Assembly (NCBI GenBank): GCA_946406115.1 | Contig: OX291541.1 | Location: forward strand, 18,817,908-18,881,907 | DNA: 64,000 nt | Source: Apoda limacodes | Taxonomy: Eukaryota; Arthropoda; Insecta; Lepidoptera; Limacodidae | Direction of reading: 5' to 3' | Shown: piece after piece, positions 11,759 through 23,366 of the stretch | Position numbering within the stretch: position 1 is the stretch's first letter | Layout: each line of letters starts with the position of its first letter | Notes under the pieces: generated by a model | Databases searched by the model: none | Told to the model about the DNA's origin: nothing | Seen by the model: the letters and a program-made list of their open reading frames with translations, nothing else | Made by a program: the position numbers and the translations under genes

Positions 11759-12024
11759 TAGAATTAGTATGAAATGCAATATGTATTACGCGCACGGTGG
11801 GGGTGAATTGTAAGAGGTTGCATGATGAAAAATAATATAAAATACTTGGTTTTTATAACGGTGTTTTGTTCACCAGAAGTCTACTTACAAATAGAATTAG
11901 TATGGAATGCAATATGTATTACGCGCACGGTGGGGGTGAATTGTAAGAGGTTGCATGATGAAAAATAATATAAAATACTTGGTTTTTATAACGGTGTTTT
12001 GTTCACCAGAAGTCTACTTACAAA
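11759..12024. repeat. 133-bp tandem repeat, two units (copy 2)
   Basis: Same pair of units as 3128-3393, with the same distinguishing substitution, inside the second duplication copy. Confidence 0.9.
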
Positions 12025-12425
12025 TAGTTTCTATATTTAATGTTCTTATAGTTTTATTATTATACCTAAATAATGTTAAATTTGTTACTTTAAAATACTT
12101 TCAATAAAAAAAATTGAGACGTATTAATTAAATTTGGTTTTTATTCTTTACAATTATTCAAACAAAATTCTCTCAACTGGTACTTTCTCCAACGAGCATA
12201 CCTGATATAGAGGCTAGGTGCTAACTACACGTCCAAACTGATATTCCGTCTCAGTGGATGCGCCTCTTGGCTCCTTTGACCACTCTCTCGCCCGGAATCA
12301 AGTGTACCAAGCGTTTCATTAACCGTTTTACTAACCGTTTCCTCTGCGCCAATTAATTGGCGTTGTGTGTGGCATTATAAGTCAGCAGATTGTGATGGAT
12401 TGCGAGATTTTTATGCATCGTCCTG

Positions 12426-13731
12426 TGGAGGCAGCTCTGCTTCAGCTCAGAAGATCCTGATATCTGCGCAGCCGCAGTCACTGGGACAATCTTCGCTGGC
12501 ATAGAATGTTACATTTCTAACCCTTGAGTAGCTGCCGATGTCTAAAAAAGACCGTGGTTTGATAGGTCTTGTAAAGAAGCTAAAATTCTCTAGCAAACTA
12601 CATATGAGGCTTGGATCACGGTTCGATCAATAAGGATCTGAATACGACTGAGTTAAAACGCAAATTAAATGCTGCCTTGAGGTTCAGTAAGAAAGTAACC
12701 GCAAGAGCTAAGTTCCAATTCATCGGCAAAATAGGTGGGCGACTTGCAAGCTATCCCTCTGGGAGTCGTGCTTTCTGGTCGCTTGTTAAGCTGCCAAGGG
12801 AAACTTTTGTCAGTGGTCGTTACCACCACAGCGAAAAACCGATTCTCCCATAGTGCTAGAGAGAAAGCCGATTTACTGGGCAGTCTCACTGCCTCAAACT
12901 CGAATATCAATTACGAAGGAGCTGTACCACCTACTTTACTGTGAAGGTAAGACTATGCCAGAAATCTCCATAACACAGTGGGAGGTCCGGCGGGCGTTAA
13001 GCGTTTCAGGATTAAACCTAATAATGACACAAGTCTGCGCGTTTACCGCTAAGAAAATCCCATTTACTGTGGTCCTACAATTCCAGAACACAGCACTTAC
13101 CATCTCCAAGTGTTTTGGGATCTTTGGTGTTGATATCTCCAGCTATATCCAGTTTCACGACCATTTGGAAACCAAGGTGAAGCTGGCGTCCAAGAAACCA
13201 GGACTCAACAGAGCGAAGCGATGCTTCACCTCAGGGCAAAGGTTTTTGCTTTACAAATCACAATTCCGGCCTGCTGCCATCTCCTAGGCGGGTGCACCTG
13301 GATACCAGCTTAGCCCTTTTAATTCGGTTCAACGACGAGGATTAAGAATCGTCGACGATCCCAAATTCACAAGTCGTATCGAACCTTTAAGTCTGAGGAG
13401 AGATTTTTCCTCCCTGTGTGTGTTCTACCGCTTGTATAATATGTTCTGTGTTTTGAGGAATGTTTGAAATAATTTCCACAGCTACTTTCTACCATTGCTC
13501 CGCTCGCCATCGACAGTGAATTCATTTTCACTCTTCGTAACCTAAATGGTCACAAACAGTGCAGTTTGAGAGGATCTTACTTTCGCGAACGCTTAAGTTG
13601 TGGAATAAGCTCCCTGCTGAGGTTTTCTTGAGGGACTACGATAGATTCCCTCAAGAAAACCTCTTCTTCGATTCTCCGGTTCTTTAAGAAGAAAGTGATT
13701 AGATTTTTAAATTTCCTATAAGACGTGATTA
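12426..13731 (+). mobile_element. Degenerate, internally deleted LINE (copy 2)
   Basis: Duplicate of 3795-5100 with the same open fragments at 12611-12853 and 12853-13287 and the same missing RT core. It is non-functional for the same reasons. Confidence 0.75.
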
Positions 13732-14025
13732 TAGTCCTAATAGTTTAGGTTCTAATGGTATGTTTAGACTCTTGCATTCAACGCTATGTTATTGGGCACA
13801 TTTACGAGCACAAGCGTGTAAACAGTTTGCTTTGTCCGACAAAGCGTTCCGAGGCTACGTGGCACGAGTGTAAACGCGACATAGGTAATATTTAATTTCA
13901 CCAGCGCACTAGTTTGCAATAATTTTGTGCAGGTAAAATTATCGATAGGGTTGTTTGACAACACTATTCCACTCACACATTTGCAATTTTTTTTCTGTTT
14001 CGTTTTTCATTTGGCATGGTTGAGC

Positions 14026-14351
14026 TTGTACATTCTATATCTTTGAGTAAAAATGATAAACTCGCGCAGGCTGATCGAAAATTCATTAGACGGAATCCAT
14101 AATGCCACGCCATAATTTTTTTATTTTTAGTATATGGCTATTATGAGTAGTACAGGGAGGTTGGATATGGGATTTTAATTCTATGACAGATTGAGATGAC
14201 AAATATACTACGTCAAAAAAGTAAATAAACAAACATTATTATTTATAATAAATAAATATGTACCTATACGAAGTGATGGGAAGTAAATAGCTAGTATGTT
14301 TTCACTTCTGCTGGCACTCCCGGAGTGCAACCGGTTTTTTTTGTAAGCATC
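14026..14351. repeat. Dispersed repeat family A (copy 2)
   Basis: Second-duplicate version of 5395-5720, identical over the stretches compared. Confidence 0.7.
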
Positions 14352-15220
14352 TTTTTCATTTGATTCTTTTACAACACCAAATAATGAACGGGTATCGTAT
14401 GGCGTTGAAAAAGTTACACACAAATATGTTTCACCATACAAAACAAATACCTTCCGAGTGATGTAAAAATTTGAATGCTGCACATAGGCTTTATAACTCG
14501 CACTACACAAAATCATTTTTTGCTTAAAACGATAATATTTCGATTTTTCCTTCTTGCTTCTTAGACTAAAGAACATTTTATAAATTTTGTTTCCCATATT
14601 GTGATATTTTTGCGTTTTTATATTTTAAAATTTAGGGGGTAGGCCTTATTAGCAGACAGGCCTTACTACCCGCAGGTACATTATTATAAATATTTCTAAT
14701 AATAATGCATAACTACACACAAACATTTAAACTAGTTAATAGACTGCACATGCTTAGATTGAAATCTGTAAATGTTTTGTTGAAGTGCCTACGATTTAGA
14801 TATAAGCAATTTATATTGCAAATATAACTTGCGGGTTTTTTTATAAATTACTTCTTGTCCTTATCTTAGTAGCAATTTATTCCTCTCCAGTAAAATAAAT
14901 ATGTAGAAATTTGTAGGTAGGAATAAATAGGATATCATAATATCGGGCTTTGTTCGCACTCCAACTGTTGTTTTTTAAATGAGGAAGAAAATTTTGTGAC
15001 ATATTTTTTAACTTCTGGCCAATTTTTTTATATCTTATTTCACAGAAAATGAATAAAATTATTACCTACTAGTTTTTGAGTAGGTGGGTCGTAGTGACCT
15101 AATCAAAACGAATATTATTCGAATTTATATTAGAATTATATTCAGTTCCTAAGTCCGACTCTTACTTGACCGGTTTTTAAGAGACCATTAATTGGGCAAA
15201 AATTATTTTTAGTGCCTAAA

Positions 15221-15621
15221 ACAGAGATGAAAATTTACTTATAAACACTTTTACATAATTTTAGATGTCTCGAAATAATTTCCTAGTAGTTTTACGCTAG
15301 GTCTCAACAGGGCCTTAATGTTTTATTATGAATTTCCCCACCCTTCTAGCTTTTTTATCACAAAAAAGTCTTATTTGGTACTCAAATTACCACTGAGTTA
15401 ACAGTCCCCTTAACCCCTCAAAAATAATGTCTACTGCATTATCAAACAAGTTTTACTTTATTTTGAGCCAAAATATTTCGATAAAAGTCATTCGGCTATG
15501 CGCATGTCATTCTGAATTTGAAAATAATATGTTTTTCGAAAATTATCCGAATAAGTAAAAAGTTATTTATTAAAATGTACAAGGAACGTTTTTATAGGTC
15601 TCGAAAAGAATTTTGACCCAA
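15221..15621 (+). repeat. Dispersed repeat family B (copy 2)
   Basis: Second-duplicate version of 6590-6990. Confidence 0.65.
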
Positions 15622-16509
15622 TTATTACATGATGTAATGGCTCTTATAATCTCGTACATTTAATTAAATACTAACGAAAATTTATAAGGCTGCGATGTCC
15701 GCTTACGATCACGCGGTAAACTTTTTTGCCACCGTTGTGATTAAAAACATCTCAAAAGTTAGACTAATGCTGCGCTTGAGTTTGATAACTCGCTCATTTT
15801 CATCAGTTTTTTCTCGCAATTTATTCAGGGATATTTTGAAATTTTTACTGATATTGTTCGTCTTTTTTTTTTGTTATCCTTTTGCCGTATTTAACCTGGG
15901 TAATTAATCCTTTCAAGAACCACCACTCTAAAAGCGATCCTAAAGGCAAAGTAGCTAAAAAAGAAATAGTAGTTGTTCAGTTTGTAAATTTCGTAAATGG
16001 TGGTAGATACGGGACCCTCGGTGCGTAAGTCCGACTCGCACTTGGCCGGTTTTTTATTTCGAAAATAAAGTTGTTTAGTGCATAAAGTCATTAATGAATG
16101 CAGTATTATTACTATTTTTATTGTTTAACTCTTCTGAGAATTAGAAGCATTTGTACATTATCAACAGAAAATATTATTTATCTACTAGCAGTACATACTT
16201 ATTATAGATGAATATTTTATAGATCAGTGTTATCTTTTATATCATTAAAAGATTGGTGTCGTAGTGTAGTATTCATAATCATTTAATCGTGCACCTTATC
16301 GTTAACAACTCAAGGACCAATTTTCTTTATTACTTGAACAGTTGGACATTGCGCAGTATGCTCAGTCAACGATCTCGTCCCCTCCATGCAACTAGTGAAG
16401 TAATTATCATTTCAAAACAACATGCTAAGTCCACAGAGTACTTTATTAGTGATTAGTCAATTATTCAGTTGCTTTTTTTTGTGTTATGTGAATATTAGTG
16501 ATATTTCTA

Positions 16510-16710
16510 ATGGATCCTCTTTATCAATTACCACCAGAAGAATGGCCGAATTTACAAGAGGAATTAAAACGAACATGGCCGACAAACGTTGGTGGATTCT
16601 ACGCTTTACACGTGAATCTTAAATATCCTCAACTGCGTCAGGCGTTTCAGTTCAAAGTGTATTGCCCTTATGGAGACGTAAAAAATGGATTTGTGGCGAC
16701 AAATATTAAG
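16510..16710 (+). CDS. Acyltransferase (GLYAT-like, GNAT fold) exon 1, copy 2
   Basis: Identical in translation to the exon at 7879-8079, with the same donor (AAG|GTAGGT, GT at 16711). It lies 1,838 bp upstream of exon 2, so it is the simplest partner. Joined with 18549-18793 and 21971-22388 it gives an open frame of 287 codons plus stop. That length fits the roughly 280-300 residues I expect of this family, whose members transfer an acyl group from acyl-CoA to an amine such as glycine; the substrate here is unknown. The upstream flank is duplicated too, so any promoter within about 7 kb is present twice. Confidence 0.85.
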
Positions 16711-16915
16711 GTAGGTGCGGTAGATCAATGCCCGTCCAGTATATAATGTAGGTACCAGTATTGTGCCTTTTTTTTATACCACTGAGATATTTTGTTCATT
16801 CGTCGAGTCCGTTTCTGCCGATAATACTTTCCTGCCAGTGTTGCTACCCGACCGCACTCGTTACTAATATATACAACAGTGTGACCGCTTATTTATGAGT
16901 ATCTTTTTCCCGCGG

Positions 16916-17146
16916 TAACACCTGCTCTTAATTCGGTTATCGGTGTAGGATTTCAACAGAAACTCTATTATAAAAAAAGAACCGACTTACACTTAAAGTT
17001 TTTAAGTAGCCTATGTCGTTCCCCGGGACTCAGACTATCTATCTCTATGCCAAATTAAATCTTAATCGGTACCTCTTTACGCTTAAGACAGACAGAGTTA
17101 AGCTACTTGCGCATTTATAATAATAGTATGGATCAAGGTCAAGAGT
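16916..17146 (-). mobile_element. Helitron-type fragment (copy 2)
   Basis: Second-duplicate version of 8285-8515, in the intron between exon 1 copy 2 and exon 2. Confidence 0.45.
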
Positions 17147-17969
17147 CTGACTCGCACACTGAGATCCGTACTTAGATAATAAATTTATTTTTTATTACCT
17201 ACTCAAAAAATGTTTAATTTGTCTGTATTGAGGGACGTTGTCTCCTAAAAATTGCTCAATTCAAAGTTTTTAGGTTTCCGTAGTCAACATGGAACCCTTA
17301 TCGCCATGTCCCTATGTCTGTCTGTCCGCGGCTACCTCAGAGACTTGTAGTATATTAGGCATAGGAATGGTATCACGCCGCCAGTAGTAAAATAAAATTT
17401 TGAAAAAAATTTTTAGGCTGCCTCCCCTGTACGTAAAGTGAGGTGATTCTTTTTTTCTGATTTTTTTTTCTGATGAAGCATTAAATTGTGATGAACAACT
17501 TAGAAACCGTAGACACTATACATACTGACCGGGTGTTTTTGTTCCTACTATAACTTAAAAACAAAGTATCAAACTTCGTCTATAGTCAAAAATTAGACGA
17601 GCACCTAAACTATAAAAGTTTTAAAGGTCTGCATAAAATCTAATGTGATTACCTGCTAGGGTAAATACTTAGCAGACGTAGGTATATTAAGTTGTTTCAT
17701 AGATTTTTAGGTCTCCGTACCCAAAGGTTGTCAACGGCTATTAAAAGTCTCTTATCTTTTAGATCAAAGTAGGTAGAAGCCTAAAATTTTTACAGAATTT
17801 TTGTTATAATAGCAGATTACCTAACAAATAATGAAGAGTACAAAAAGTAACAATTTAATTTTATGATCAAATGAATGATAAAATCTGCTAAAAATAATTC
17901 AGTAGCACTTACTTACAGATGTATATCATCCACGTGTGTAGGAGTGCACCTCCGTCCCTCCCTCCTAAT

Positions 17970-18451
17970 GTGGAAGATGGCAACTTTAGTATAACATTAC
18001 ACCACTAAATTGCTAACAAAACTCGACACGTGTTTCGCCTCAACACGAGGCATCTTCAGGAGATGCAAGTTGTTCGAGCGCTATACCTTCACTAAATGAC
18101 GTAAAACAGCTGTTGTTGCCGTTATATAAACAACCCCTACTACTCCCCCCAGCCCGCCTAATCACCTGTCAGTTGCTGTAATTATTTGAAAAATACGTAA
18201 CAACGGTGAATTGGAATACAAAGGTAGTTTAACGTTTTACGGACAAATTTCTAAAAATATAGCTAAAACATAGCGTCGTAATGACATTTATGTCGCCTAC
18301 CATACAAATAATACATTAAAAAAAACATTGTGCAATGCCAAAGAACGCAACAGAAAATTCAAAAAAGTCTAGTATATACAAGTTTACTTGCGGCGACTGC
18401 GATTACCTTTATGTAGGTTTAGCATCTACCTATGTTGTTATTTAGAAAATA
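17970..18451 (+). mobile_element. Penelope-like element relic with GIY-YIG fragment
   Basis: At about 18374-18420 the frame reads IYKFTCGDCDYLYVG, which resembles the start of the GIY-YIG endonuclease domain of Penelope-like retroelements (Cys-x-x-Cys before the YVG). A preceding, frame-shifted stretch reads TLKKTLCNAKERNRKF. The frame stops at 18442-18444. Upstream, 17990-18070 contains GACACGTGTTTCGCC and ACGAGGCATCTTCAGG, a sequence I associate with the same class of repeats. It sits exactly at the end of the tandem duplication. Confidence 0.5.
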
Positions 18452-18548
18452 GTTACTTTTATATTGAGCGTTAATACGGAGCTCTTCTTGCACGAGTCCA
18501 AATTGGAGTTGAACAAAATAATCCGAAAGCATTGTCTTAATTTTACAG

Positions 18549-18793
18549 GGAAACACCATGTATATGATGATTTTTCCGACGTCAAAAGGTACAAATAAAC
18601 TTGATAAGGCCTTGGATAAAACTAAGATTATTGACTGGACAAAAACAATTAAGGTGGACCTTGTGACGTCATCGGTGCTCAAGACAGTGAACTGTATAGT
18701 GAAAACTTTGCTAGGCCTTCGCAGGGATGTCCATGCTTACCCGATGAAGACGTATTATTTAGACAGGACCACCAAACTCTATGAAGATGAAAG
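18549..18793 (+). CDS. Acyltransferase (GLYAT-like) exon 2
   Basis: A middle coding exon of 245 nt. The acceptor is TTTTACAG|GG (AG at 18547-18548), entered in phase 0 exactly as exon 1 leaves off. The donor is GAAAG|GTACTA (GT at 18794), leaving two bases of a split codon. The protein starts GNTMYMMIFPTS and includes KIIDWTKTIKVDL, the 'L..IDW' segment I know from the family between the N-terminal part and the acetyl-CoA-binding domain. The frame could also be read as a stand-alone ORF starting at the ATG at 18558, but both splice sites and the phase continuity favour an internal exon. Confidence 0.85.
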
Positions 18794-19689
18794 GTACTAT
18801 AGAAACCCCAGTTAAAGAAAAACAAATATTTTGTTGTTCCTTGGTATGGTTCTGAGGTGGAGGCGATTGTACCAAGCAAATACCAATAAGTCTTTGTGAA
18901 TTTTTAAGTTTGCACCGAGTATTTTTTTATAACAATTGCGTTCGTTTGATCTGTATCGTATATTTATTACTAAAGCTTTTATTATGCAATTAATATATAA
19001 GATATTTAAGGATTCACTCTGTAAATCATACATTTTAGAAACATGATAAGCTTTACTTTCCTCAATAGAGAAAAATCCAAAATTATCGTTAAAAAACAAA
19101 ATAAACCCTGAGTACGGCGTAAATATTTCACGGAAGGTCATCAGTTTTTGAATAATAACAAAACTACGTTTTCTATAACGAACTTTTTAACTTTTGCAAA
19201 ATGTGTATTTGTTTAAAAACTTAATAAGAAGGAAATACCTAAATTCGCACTAGTTCAACCCATCCTAACTAGAGCCGCCACGCTTCCTCCCTCTCCACTT
19301 AAGGAGCGCGAATGACTGACTGACGGATCAACGCACAGCATAAACCGCTGATCGTAGATACCTGAAACTTGGAGGGTGTGTTCTTTGTATGACGTAGGCA
19401 TCCGATAAGAAAGATTTTTCCGAAAGGGCCAAGTGCGAGTCGGACTAGGGGTGAGGGTAAACCGATTGTAATGAAATTTTGGAAGGTTGCTGAATTAGTA
19501 CAACCCTTTCACAATAGCTTGGTGCGGCAGTTGTTTTGAAAAAAGAAACAACCTTCACCGGGTCAGCTTGTAATACATAAAATCTATTATTAGAATAAAG
19601 TAATATAAAAACACACATAAAACCTAACTCCTAAAGTCTATAAACACCTCCCCTCTATGATCTTTTCTGTACTTTAATATTTGAACTCT
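18794..19689 (+). other. Acyltransferase intron 2, first part
   Basis: AT-rich intron. At about 19315-19455 there is a repeat fragment with TGACTGACTGACGGATCAAC and AAGTGCGAGTCGGACTAGG, the repeat tail seen elsewhere in this window. I see no coding exon in it. Confidence 0.5.
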
Positions 19690-20460
19690 TTATTTTTCGA
19701 GTTTTGTCGTTGCCATCGGCGTTCGTGGCGGAGGAACGGTCTACGTCATGTACAAAAATCCAAACTACAGTCGCCATATTGAAATGGTGCGAACTTACAA
19801 CGATACTAGCGACCAAACGCCGGGTCAGAAAAGTGTTTTGCACTGCACGGCTACGCACGTTCACACGGCGCAATTTTTCTCGTAGGTATACCGTATACGA
19901 ATCGAATATCGTAATGACAACAAAATTTGTAAGGCCATTCTGAAAATCGATCACACGGCGTTTATGCGAGAAAATCTCGTAGTCGACACATATTTTTTAC
20001 TGTATACCGTAGGGTTTTGCTACCGGGAATGCGATATTCTCGAAACGATTTTATGAACGTTACGAAACGTTCACACGGACAAAATGGTTTCTCGTTTACG
20101 AGATGCGCGCGGGTGCAGGCAGCAGTCAGTTGTGTTTAGTTTATGACGTCTTTGGCGAAAGTCATGATGGAGGATGGATTGCCGATTACGATCGAGTTAT
20201 TTATCACGCTTATCGAGGATCGACCCATAATAATTAGACATCTGTAAAAAAAAGGGTGCTCTCAACAAATGACGGTGGGGCTGGCAAAGCGTATCGAATA
20301 GATGTCGTGTGAACGGCGGCGACGTACACGGGAAGACCGCATACGTGAAAAAACCGAATGGACCTCGCACCGTGTGAACGGCCGTCTCGTATACGGTAAA
20401 ACCGTATGCGAGAAAATGTCGAATCGAATAGTCACCGTGTAAATGTAGCCTACGTCTGTG
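19690..20460. mobile_element. Candidate non-autonomous DNA transposon with mirrored TCACACGG motifs
   Basis: A GC-richer island in AT-rich intron. TCACACGG occurs at 19861, 19951 and 20071, and its reverse complement (one exact, two with one change) at 20305, 20370 and 20435, so the motif array is mirrored around about 20150. Related motifs (TATACCGTATACGA, CGTATACGGTAAAACCG, ATGCGAGAAAATCTCGTA) flank these. Subterminal motif arrays of this kind are common in PIF/Harbinger-type elements, but I could not define terminal repeats or a target duplication. A 27-codon ORF sits in the centre (20164-20247). Confidence 0.4.
20164..20247 (+). pseudogene. Short ORF remnant, possibly N-terminus of a MADF-type transposon protein
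   Basis: Encodes 27 residues starting MMEDGLPITIELFITLIEDR before TAA. A 'xLFIxLIExRP' start is how MADF DNA-binding domains of Harbinger-associated proteins often begin. If that is right, nothing after the first helix survives. This is a weak resemblance based on a short sequence. Confidence 0.25.
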
Positions 20461-21970
20461 AAGATATTCAAATGACGTTATGCGAGCTGATTTTTTTTTC
20501 CAGATACTGGCTTCTGTTTGGCCACAGATGACTTTTACAACTGCAAACGGACTTACTTTTACGGCGGTGCTGTTTGGAATCAGCTGCTAAAAGTTGGGGT
20601 GGTTGGACAAAGTATTGCCCTAGATCAAGGTTCTGCGACAGTGGGGACGTATGAAGTCTGGATGAAAACAACATGTACCCGATATTTATAGGTTTTATTT
20701 TATGATATTGAATATTTCTGTGCTAATTGTACAAAGAACCAGCTTTTGATCGTGATTTTAGTAGTAGACTACTGTGATGTAATAAGACAACCTCATATAT
20801 ATATGCATACCTACATGTATTGGTGTATCTGTACTAGTGTATGAATCAGTCATCGGTCGATCACCGTGTCTTATTGCTGTTCCCTACAATACAACCTCAC
20901 AACTACTACTCATTTAAAGCAGCTACAAAGAATTGCAGTTTTTAAGTCTTAAATAGTCGAATAGCGAGAACCGCATCAAAATCGTTATCGCGTGATACAA
21001 ATAGAAAAAAAAGAACGAAAATTCGAAATAATTACTTATTTTTAAATTTTAGAGATTGTGATTAAGGTCATTTTGTATGAAATAATTTGACCAAGTCAGC
21101 TTTACAATCTTTCTCCTTTATTATTGATCAAAACTTTCTTTATAAAAGTGGGTACCAGAAAATTAGTAATTAAAAGGGAGCTTTACTTACTTCTCTAATT
21201 GGGATGCCAATACCTAATGAATACAAATGGTGATATCGTCGACATGGTTGGCATCTAAAGAGCCTGCTGAAACACAATTTGCACAATTGTTTTTATGTGC
21301 CTGTAAATCCGCCATAATAACATAGACAGACAGACAGACAGACTTGCAGACAGACATACAGCGTAGGCGTGGACCCTTTGAGTACGGAAACCTGAAGTAA
21401 TTTAAAATAATTCATACATATTTTATTCACACCCTTTTTCATCTCCTCGGGTTGAATTTTGCAAAATCCTTTCTTTGTGGTTAGGAGTTGATTAATAGGT
21501 GCTTTCCTCATATAGTCCCTGCAAAAAATCTCCAACGCTATATCTTTAGATTCCCATGGGGTCCTTTACAGGGATGACAAATAGTAGGACAATTTTTTTG
21601 AAATGGTGAGCCATCACGGTGTGGTATACCGAATCCCTTTTTTGTTTCCTATGCTTGGAATAATCAGAATATATCGGAATTAAAAAATATATCGTAGCCT
21701 TTCCCTGGACTTAAGCTATCTATGGTCAAAGAAAATTGAATATTATTATTACTATGCCAAATATCATCCAAATTAGTAGTTCATATGAAATAGGCACAAA
21801 AAATTAAAATCTCTCACCGAGTCCCCCAGGAAACCCTGAAATACTAGATTTCTTATTTGCACGCACAATTGATTTCGTAAGAGACATAAAGACAAACTCA
21901 CTATAGCATTGAAAATGTAAGTAAGGACTTACGCCTATTAATTAAATATTTTTGTTTTTATGTGTTACAG
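20461..21970 (+). other. Acyltransferase intron 2, last part, with GACA repeat
   Basis: Mostly featureless AT-rich intron. A (GACA)n microsatellite at about 21322-21356 sits in a repeat fragment (21300-21400) that also contains CCCTTTGAGTACGGAAACC. A GC-richer patch at 20505-20660 has no recognisable product. The acceptor tract TTTTTGTTTTTATGTGTTAC precedes exon 3. Confidence 0.5.
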
Positions 21971-22388
21971 ATGCCCTTCAGGGACTTATTTGTCTCCAGT
22001 AAGACAAGGTGATATAGAGCATGTGGACAACGCGTGGCAGTACAAACACGCTGCTTCATACCATTATTACGAAACTTTAGCTTCTTATAACCTATCATAC
22101 GGTCTATATTCACGTACTAATGATAAACTCCTAGCATGGATATTTCTTAATGATTATAACTACCTAAGTCATCTTTACTGTGAAGCAGAACACAGAAGAA
22201 GAGGTTATGGAGAGTATCTGATGAAATATGTTATTAATGACCAACTGCGGCAAGGAAATGACGTCTATGCATTTGTCACTTATAGTAATGACAAATCATC
22301 GGCTCTGTTCGATAAACTAGGATTTCAAAATGTAGATGATACTTTGTTTTTTTATAGCCCAGCTATTAAACAGAGTAATAAGTTATAA
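21971..22388 (+). CDS. Acyltransferase (GLYAT-like) exon 3 with FR47/GNAT domain
   Basis: Last coding exon, 418 nt including TAA at 22386-22388. The acceptor is TGTGTTACAG|A; the first A completes the Arg codon begun in exon 2 (AG|A), confirming phase. It supplies residues 149-287. The C-terminal FR47-like GNAT domain runs from about residue 190 (LSYGLYSRTNDKLLAWIF) through the acyl-CoA-binding R-x-x-G-x-G loop (R224-R-R-G-Y-G229) to the closing ALFDKLGFQNVDD strand. The loop residues are intact, so this looks like a functional enzyme gene. It probably acts in cytosol or mitochondria as other GLYAT-type enzymes do, but no targeting signal is evident. Confidence 0.88.
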
Positions 22389-22402
22389 CATTGAAATAAC
22401 AT

Positions 22403-22408
22403 AATAAA
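22403..22408 (+). terminator. Polyadenylation signal of the acyltransferase gene
   Basis: A canonical AATAAA lies 14 nt after the stop codon, in AT-rich sequence. It implies a very short 3' UTR. Confidence 0.6.
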
Positions 22409-23056
22409 CATAATAATATAATATAATAATATAAAACTGTAAGATCCACGCTAATGAGCGTGATTCGTGGTTAGGTACTTGAAAATACTAAATAAGTACG
22501 TATACGTGCAAAGGTGTGATGCGATCTATGCAAAAGCGGTCACAGAATCGTGACATGCTTAATATGATTGACACTTTTATCAATCATGTTGGAGTTAAAT
22601 ACTTTATACAAATTATGTCAAAACGACTATAAAATTGCATTGAATTATATATACAGTTACCAACATAAAATGACAATTTGTTGATATTCACACTCAAATT
22701 GATTCTCAGATTTAAAAATTAATGATCGTTTTTTACTTTCAAACTTGCGTCGATCGTTTTTTAATTTAAAACTCAAATAGTGATGGATGCTGTTTCATCA
22801 CCCTGAGATTCAGTGACGTAGCTATTTTCGATCATATCTAAACACAAGGTATTAATTATACTTGCGTCGTTACCAATAAAGAACAGTTACCTTATGATAA
22901 CATAATTTTTTTGTGGTGTTTACTTAATGTCTTTTACTTAGAACTTTACTATTATTTTTTTCAACCGAATGAGTCAATCAATATAATTAAAGTTTTGTAC
23001 ACTTTTAAATACTTTAATTGTGTGAATATTAAAGTCTTTGAAATAAAATACTGAAA
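22409..23056. other. Intergenic, no gene seen
   Basis: AT-rich sequence downstream of the acyltransferase polyadenylation site. Two short hairpins are visible (CACGCTAATGAGCGTG near 22447 and ATGATTGACACTTTTATCAATCAT near 22563). No ORF of interest. Confidence 0.5.
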
Positions 23057-23366
23057 GTACTAGCTTTCGCCAGCGACTCCGCCCGCCCTAAATTCGGTTA
23101 TACGGCGTAGAACTTCTCAATGAACTCCTTAATTATACTAATGAAGTTTGATATAGCAAGCTATAGCTGTGACTATAGTTCGTTAAAGCTCGGTTATAGT
23201 TATTCTCACGGGAAATTTTAAATTTTTCGGGATAAAAACGTAGCCTATGTGTTAATCCAGGGAGTCAGCTACCTCCATACCAAATTTCATCAAAATTGGC
23301 GCAGCCGTTTGAGCGTGAAGAAGTTACAAACATACAACAGCTTTCGCCATTATAATATTAGTGTGA
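23057..23366 (-). mobile_element. Non-autonomous Helitron-type element
   Basis: On the minus strand it starts near 23365 with TCACACTAATATTATAATGG and ends near 23057 with GGCGAAAGCTAGT, the paired termini I associate with lepidopteran Helitrons (5' TC, 3' CTAG). The interior has the family body: GGGAGTCAGCTACCTCCATA, ACGTAGCCTATGTG and CGCCCGCCCTAAATTCGG. No Rep/helicase coding capacity, so it is non-autonomous. Confidence 0.65.

Larger units (their letters stand above)
9339..17969. repeat. Tandem segmental duplication, copy 2 (8,631 bp)
   Basis: Head-to-tail second copy of 708-9338. It ends at CCTCCCTCCTAAT, after which unique sequence (GTGGAAGATGG) begins at 17970. Only a single shared T at the junction could be microhomology. 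This copy's acyltransferase exon lies 1.8 kb from exon 2, so it is probably in the ancestral position, and copy 1 would be the added one if the duplication is real. Confidence 0.95.
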
